Source: Sisyra terminalis (Eukaryota; Arthropoda; Insecta; Neuroptera; Sisyridae). From it: 64,000 bases of DNA. The position numbers were made by a program, and so were the translations under genes. Location: the NCBI GenBank assembly GCA_958496175.1, contig OY292276.1, positions 55,627,080 to 55,691,079 of the forward strand, read 5' to 3'. Every line of letters begins with the position of its first letter. Within the stretch, counting starts at the first letter, position 1. Shown here in pieces: positions 57,900-64,000 of the stretch. The notes below the pieces were generated by a model. It was not told the DNA's origin and made no database searches. It worked only from the letters and a program-made list of their open reading frames with translations.

Positions 57900-60620
57900 T
57901 TCTCTATGAATTATCAATCTAGGACCTCTAGTGAATTGTTATGTTAAAAAATTTTCGTCCTGTGAATTACCGGGCACTAACAATTCCATTTCAAAGTTTC
58001 AAAAAAGACCACTTTCAACAGTTAAAAAAGGATATAAAGGATTGTTTAATTCCCTGAAAAATAGCTTAAAATTATTTGTAGAATCATCCTCAACATAGCT
58101 AAACCAAAGTATTTTGTTTAAACGGGATACAAGGGCGAGAAATCAAAACGGGAAGTTAAGGAGTTGAAAATCTACGGGAGAAATTTCGACTGAAAATGGG
58201 TGATTTTAAGGGGGTGAGTTTTCACTATGAGGTATAGTTTTCTCAACGGATTATCATTCTAGGATCTCTAGTGAATTGTTATGTGAAAAAATTTTTGTCC
58301 TGTGAATTACCGGGCACTAACAATTCCATTTCAAAGTTTCAAAAAGGACCATTTTCAACAGTTAAAAAAGGATATAAAGGATTGGTTTATTCTTTGAAAA
58401 ATAGCTTAAAATTATTTGTTTAATCATCCTTAACATTGCCAAAGCAAAATATTTTGTTTAAACGGGATATAAAGGCAAGAAATCAAAACGGGAAGTTATG
58501 GAGTTGAAAATCTTTGCGACAAATTTCGACTGAAAATGGGTGGATTTAAGGGGGTGCGTTTTCATTATGAGTTATAGTTTTCTCAACGGATTATCAATCT
58601 AGGACCTCTAGTGAATTGTTATGTGAAAAAATTTTCGTCCTGTGAATTACCGGGCACTAACAATTCCATTTCAAAGTTTCAAAAAGGACCATTTTCAACA
58701 GTTAAAAAAGGATATAAAGGATTGTTTTATTCTTTGAAAAATAGCTTAAAATTATTTGTAGAATCATCCTTAACATAGCTAAAAGAAAGTATTTTGTTTA
58801 AACGGGATACAAGGGCGAGAAATCAAAACGGGAAGTTATGGAGTTGAAAATCATTGCGACAAATTTCGACTGAAAATGGGTGGATTTAAGGGGGTGCGTT
58901 TTCATTATGAGGTATAGTTTTCTCAACGGATTATCTATCTAGGACCTCTAGTGAATTGTAATGTAAAAAAATTTTCGTCCTGTGAATTACCGGGCACTAA
59001 CAATTCCATTTCAAAGTTTCAAAAAGGACCATTTTCAACAGTTAAAAAAGGATATAAAGGATTGGTTTATTCTTTGAAAAATAGCTTAAAATTATTTGTT
59101 GAATCATCCTTAACATTGCCAAAGCAAAATATTTTGTTTAAACGGGATATAAAGGCGAGAAATCAAAACGGGAAGTTATGGAGTTGAAAATCTTTGCGAC
59201 AAATTTCGACTGAAAATGGGTGGATTTAAGGGGGTGCGTTTTCATTATGAGGTAAAGTTTTCTCAACGGATTATCTATCTAGGACCTCTAGTGAATTGTA
59301 ATGTAAAAAAATTTTCGTCCTGTGAATTACCGGGCACTAACAATTCCATTTCAAAGTTTCAAAAAAGACCACTTTCAACAGTTAAAAAAGGATATAAAGG
59401 ATTGTTTAATTCCCTGAAAAATAGCTTAAAATTATTTGTAGAATCATCCTCAACATAGCTAAACCAAAGTATTTTGTTTAAACGGGATACAAGGGCGAGA
59501 AATCAAAACGGGAAGTTAAGGAGTTGAAAATCTACGGGAGAAATTTCGACTGAAAATGGGTGATTTTAAGGGGGTGAGTTTTCACTATGAGGTATAGTTT
59601 TCTCAACGGATTATCATTCTAGGATCTCTAGTGAATTGTTATGTGAAAAAATTTTTGTCCTGTGAATTACCGGGCACTAACAATTCCATTTCAAAGTTTC
59701 AAAAAGGACCATTTTCAACAGTTAAAAAAGGATATAAAGGATTGGTTTATTCTTTGAAAAATAGCTTAAAATTATTTGTTTAATCATCCTTAACATTGCC
59801 AAAGCAAAATATTTTGTTTAAACGGGATATAAAGGCAAGAAATCAAAACGGGAAGTTATGGAGTTGAAAATCTTTGCGACAAATTTCGACTGAAAATGGG
59901 TGGATTTAAGGGGGTGCGTTTTCATTATGAGTTATAGTTTTCTCAACGGATTATCAATCTAGGACCTCTAGTGAATTGTTATGTGAAAAAATTTTCGTCC
60001 TGTGAATTACCGGGCACTAACAATTCCATTTCAAAGTTTCAAAAAGGACCATTTTCAACAGTTAAAAAAGGATATAAAGGATTGTTTTATTCTTTGAAAA
60101 ATAGCTTAAAATTATTTGTAGAATCATCCTTAACATAGCTAAAAGAAAGTATTTTGTTTAAACGGGATACAAGGGCGAGAAATCAAAACGGGAAGTTATG
60201 GAGTTGAAAATCATTGCGACAAATTTCGACTGAAAATGGGTGGATTTAAGGGGGTGCGTTTTCATTATGAGGTATAGTTTTCTCAACGGATTATCTATCT
60301 AGGACCTCTAGTGAATTGTAATGTAAAAAAATTTTCGTCCTGTGAATTACCGGGCACTAACAATTCCATTTCAAAGTTTCAAAAAGGACCATTTTCAACA
60401 GTTAAAAAAGGATATAAAGGATTGGTTTATTCTTTGAAAAATAGCTTAAAATTATTTGTTGAATCATCCTTAACATTGCCAAAGCAAAATATTTTGTTTA
60501 AACGGGATATAAAGGCGAGAAATCAAAACGGGAAGTTATGGAGTTGAAAATCTTTGCGACAAATTTCGACTGAAAATGGGTGGATTTAAGGGGGTGCGTT
60601 TTCATTATGAGGTAAAGTTT
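57900..60620 (+). repeat. Higher-order repeat: 1,360-bp tetramer, two copies
   Basis: The segment from about 57,950 to 59,310 recurs from about 59,310 to 60,670 with near identity. Diagnostic rare variants occur in both: AAAAAAGACCACTTTCAACA, CCTCAACATAGCTAAACCAA, TTTGTTTAATCATCC and GGATTATCATTCTAGGATCT. Confidence 0.88.
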
Positions 60621-63600
60621 TCTCAACGGATTATCTATCTAGGACCTCTAGTGAATTGTAATGTAAAAAAATTTTCGTCCTGTGAATTACCGGGCACTAA
60701 CAATTCCATTTCAAAGTTTCAAAAAGGACCATTTTCAACAGTTAAAAAAGGATATAAAGGATTGGTTTATTCTTTGAAAAATAGCTTAAAATTATTTGTT
60801 GAATCATCCTTAACATAGCTAAAAGAAAGTATTTTGTTTAAACGGGATACAAGGGCGAGAAATCAAAACGGGAAGTTATGGAGTTGAAAATCATTGCGAC
60901 AAATTTCGACTGAAAATGGGTGGATTTAAGGGGGTGCGTTTTCATTATGAGGTATAGTTTTCTCAACGGATTATCTATCTAGGGCCTCTAGTGAATTGTT
61001 ATGTGAAAAAATTTTCGTCCTGTGAATTACCGGGCACTAACAATTCCATTTCAAAGTTTCAAAAAGGACCATTTTCAACAGTTAAAAAAGGATATAAAGG
61101 ATTGTTTTATTCTTTGAAAAATAGCTTAAAATTATTTGTAGAATCATCCTTAACATAGCTAAAAGAAAGTATTTTGTTTAAACGGGATACAAGGGCGAGA
61201 AATCAAAACGGGAAGTTATGGAGTTGAAAAACTTTGCGACAAATTTCGACTGAAATTGGGTGGTTTTAAGGGGGTGCGTTTTCATTATGAGGTATAGTTT
61301 TCTCAACGGATTATCTATCTAGGACCTCTAGTGAATTGTTATGTGAAAAAATTTTCGTCCTGTGAATTACCGGGCACTAACAATTCCATTTCAAAGATTC
61401 AAAAAGGACCATTTTCAACAGTTAAAAAAGGATATAAAGGATTGTTTTATTCCCTGAAAAAATGCTTCAAATTATTTGTAGAATCATCCTTAACATAGCT
61501 AAAAGAAAGTATTTTGTTTAAACGGGATACAAGGTCGAGAAATCAAAACGGGAAGTTATGGAGTTGAAAATCTTTGCGACAAATTTCGACTGAAAATGGG
61601 TGGATTTAAGGGGGTGCGTTTTCATTATGAGGTATAGTTTTCTCAACGGATTATCTATCTAGGGCCTCTAGTGAATTGTTATGTGAAAAAATTTTCGTCC
61701 TGTGAATTACCGGGCACTAACAATTCCATTTCAAAGTTTCAAAAAGGACCATTTTCAACAGTTAAAAAAGGATATAAAGGATTGTTTTATTCTTTGAAAA
61801 ATAGCTTAAAATTATTTGTAGAATCATCCTTAACATAGCTAAAAGAAAGTATTTTGTTTAAACGGGATACAAGGGCGAGAAATCAAAACGGGAAGTTATG
61901 GAGTTGAAAAACTTTGCGACAAATTTCGACTGAAAATGGGTGGTTTTAAGGGGGTGCGTTTTCATTATGAGGTATAGTTTTCTCAACGGATTATCTATCT
62001 AGGACCTCTAGTGAATTGTTATGTGAAAAAATTTTCGTCCTGTGAATTACCGGGCACTAACAATTCCATTTCAAAGTTTCAAAAAGGACCATTTTCAACA
62101 GTTAAAAAAGGATATAAAGGATTGTTTTATTCCCTGAAAAAATGCTTCAAATTATTTGTAGAATCATCCTTAACATAGCTAAAAGAAAGTATTTTGTTTA
62201 AACGGGATACAAGGGCGAGAAATCAAAACGGGAAGTTATGGAGTTGAAAATCTTTGCGACAAATTTCGACTGAAAATGGGTGGATTTAAGGGGGTGCGTT
62301 TTCATTATGAGGTATAGTTTTCTCAACGGATTATCTATCTAGGACCTCTAGTGAATTGTAATGTAAAAAAATTTTCGTCCTGTGAATTACCGGGCACTAA
62401 CAATTCCATTTCAAAGTTTCAAAAAGGACCATTTTCAACAGTTAAAAAAGGATATAAAGGATTGTTTTATTCTTTGAAAAATAGCTTAAAATTATTTGTT
62501 GAATCATCCTTAACATTGCCAAAGCAAAATATTTTGTTTAAACGGGATATAAAGGCGAGAAATCAAAACGGGAAGTTATGGAGTTGAAAATCTTTGCGAC
62601 AAATTTCGACTGAAAATGGGTGGATTTAAGGGGGTGCGTTTTCATTATGAGGTATAGTTTTCTCAACGGATTATCTATCTAGGACCTCTAGTGAATTGTA
62701 ATGTAAAAAAATTTTCGTCCTGTGAATTACCGGGCACTAACAATTCCATTTCAAAGTTTCAAAAAGGACCATTTTCAACAGTTAAAAAAGGATATAAAGG
62801 ATTGGTTTATTCTTTGAAAAATAGCTTAAAATTATTTGTTGAATCATCCTTAACATAGCTAAAAGAAAGTATTTTGTTTAAACGGGATACAAGGGCGAGA
62901 AATCAAAACGGGAAGTTATGGAGTTGAAAATCATTGCGACAAATTTCGACTGAAAATGGGTGGATTTAAGGGGGTGCGTTTTCATTATGAGGTATAGTTT
63001 TCTCAACGGATTATCTATCTAGGGCCTCTAGTGAATTGTTATGTGAAAAAATTTTCGTCCTGTGAATTACCGGGCACTAACAATTCCATTTCAAAGTTTC
63101 AAAAAGGACCATTTTCAACAGTTTAAAAGGATATAAAGGATTGTTTTATTCTTTGAAAAATAGCTTAAAATTATTTGTAGAATCATCCTTAACATAGCTA
63201 AAAGAAAGTATTTTGTTTAAACGGGATACAAGGGCGAGAAATCAAAACGGGAAGTTATGGAGTTGAAAAACTTTGCGACAAATTTCGACTGAAATTGGGT
63301 GGTTTTAAGGGGGTGCGTTTTCATTATGAGGTATAGTTTTCTCAACGGATTATCTATCTAGGACCTCTAGTGAATTGTTATGTGAAAAAATTTTCGTCCT
63401 GTGAATTACCGGGCACTAACAATTCCATTTCAAAGTTTCAAAAAGGACCATTTTCAACAGTTAAAAAAGGATATAAAGGATTGTTTTATTCCCTGAAAAA
63501 ATGCTTCAAATTATTTGTAGAATCATCCTTAACATAGCTAAAAGAAAGTATTTTGTTTAAACGGGATACAAGGGCGAGAAATCAAAACGGGAAGTTATGG

Positions 63601-64000
63601 AGTTGAAAATCTTTGCGACAAATTTCGACTGAAAATGGGTGGATTTAAGGGGGTGCGTTTTCATTATGAGGTATAGTTTTCTCAACGGATTATCTATCTA
63701 GGGCCTCTAGTGAATTGTTATGTGAAAAAATTTTCGTCCTGTGAATTACCGGGCACTAACAATTCCATTTCAAAGTTTCAAAAAGGACCATTTTCAACAG
63801 TTAAAAAAGGATATAAAGGATTGTTTTATTCTTTGAAAAATAGCTTAAAATTATTTGTAGAATCATCCTTAACATAGCTAAAAGAAAGTATTTTGTTTAA
63901 ACGGGATACAAGGGCGAGAAATCAAAACGGGAAGTTATGGAGTTGAAAAACTTTGCGACAAATTTCGACTGAAAATGGGTGGTTTTAAGGGGGTGCGTTT
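60600..64000 (+). repeat. Higher-order repeat: 2,040-bp hexamer with 680-bp sub-period
   Basis: CGACTGAAATTGGGTGGTTT at about 61,248 recurs 2,040 bp later near 63,287. Inside, a dimer with AAAAACTTTGCGACAAATTT alternates every 680 bp. A 1-bp loss near 63,123 is private to the second copy. Confidence 0.82.

Larger units (their letters stand above)
48890..64000 (+). repeat. Right 340-bp satellite array, at least 44 monomers, plus orientation
   Basis: Same family as the left array but reversed; it continues past the window. Landmark TTACCGGGCACTAACAATTC recurs every 340 bp with occasional single-base indels (near 50,205; 53,053; 53,281; 54,413; 56,132; 56,470; 63,123). Two sub-variants alternate irregularly: ACATTGCCAAAGCAAAATAT, which leaves the monomer ORF open, and ACATAGCTAAAAGAAAGTAT, which stops it. 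From about 50,090 on most monomers carry TATCTATCTAGG, which is rare on the left side. Confidence 0.97.

Noticed and set aside
29594..62587. Dozens of 60-103-codon ORFs, one per satellite monomer, with similar peptides.
   Set aside because: The period of 340 is not a multiple of three, half the monomers carry an internal TAG, and similarity follows from repeat homogenisation. No reason to see a protein; a dN/dS test over monomers would decide.
29220..64000. CRISPR array.
   Set aside because: The repeats are 340-bp contiguous monomers without spacers, in a eukaryotic genome.

Overview
The window looks like an AT-rich insect (arthropod) nuclear genome. It has spliced animal genes with GT-AG introns, jockey-type LINE remnants, hAT and Tc1/mariner DNA transposons, long-TIR foldback elements and a large tandem satellite. 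The order cannot be fixed from the sequence alone. No prokaryotic features are present.

Region 1 (1-16.5 kb, + strand) is the 3' part of an ADAMTS-like extracellular matrix gene of the nolo / punctin / MADD-4 type. Seven exons can be joined in frame with GT-AG junctions, giving about 820 residues: seven thrombospondin type-1 repeats, one Ig domain after the fourth repeat, and a C-terminal PLAC domain ending at a TGA. Its long introns hold a LINE fragment, small MITE-like hairpins and two cases of one transposon nested in another. Three of these four insertions can be dated by order because their target-site duplications are still visible.

Region 2 (16.5-22.7 kb) is intergenic: a decayed LINE 3' end and an IR-flanked element containing an (AT)n tract. 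Region 3 (22.7-28.3 kb, - strand) is a complete four-exon hydroxylysine kinase (HYKK/AGPHD1 family, APH fold), 355 residues. Introns 2 and 3 each carry a long foldback element with arms of about 0.55 and 0.75 kb.

Region 4 (29.2-64 kb) is the striking part. A 340-bp satellite runs in minus orientation from about 29.2 to 41.2 kb (about 34 monomers) and in plus orientation from 48.9 kb past the window end (at least 44 monomers). Between them lies a satellite-free core of about 7.5 kb that is a palindrome centred near 45,059, and the mirror symmetry continues several monomers into both arrays. Each arm contains a 2.2-kb element that is itself a palindrome (centres near 43,513 and 46,608), so one 1.08-kb module is present four times in alternating orientation. 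Every module carries a small ORF remnant, a tRNA-like unit (A box, B box and T-run at tRNA-like spacing), a 29-nt hairpin and a cluster of TGACGTCA sites. A unique segment of about 0.9 kb sits in the middle.

The layout of unique centre, inverted arms with Pol III-type units, and outer repeats of opposite polarity resembles the plan of a fission-yeast centromere. Whether it does anything similar here is a hypothesis only. Higher-order repeats of 2, 3, 4, 6 and 8 monomers in the arrays point to recent amplification.
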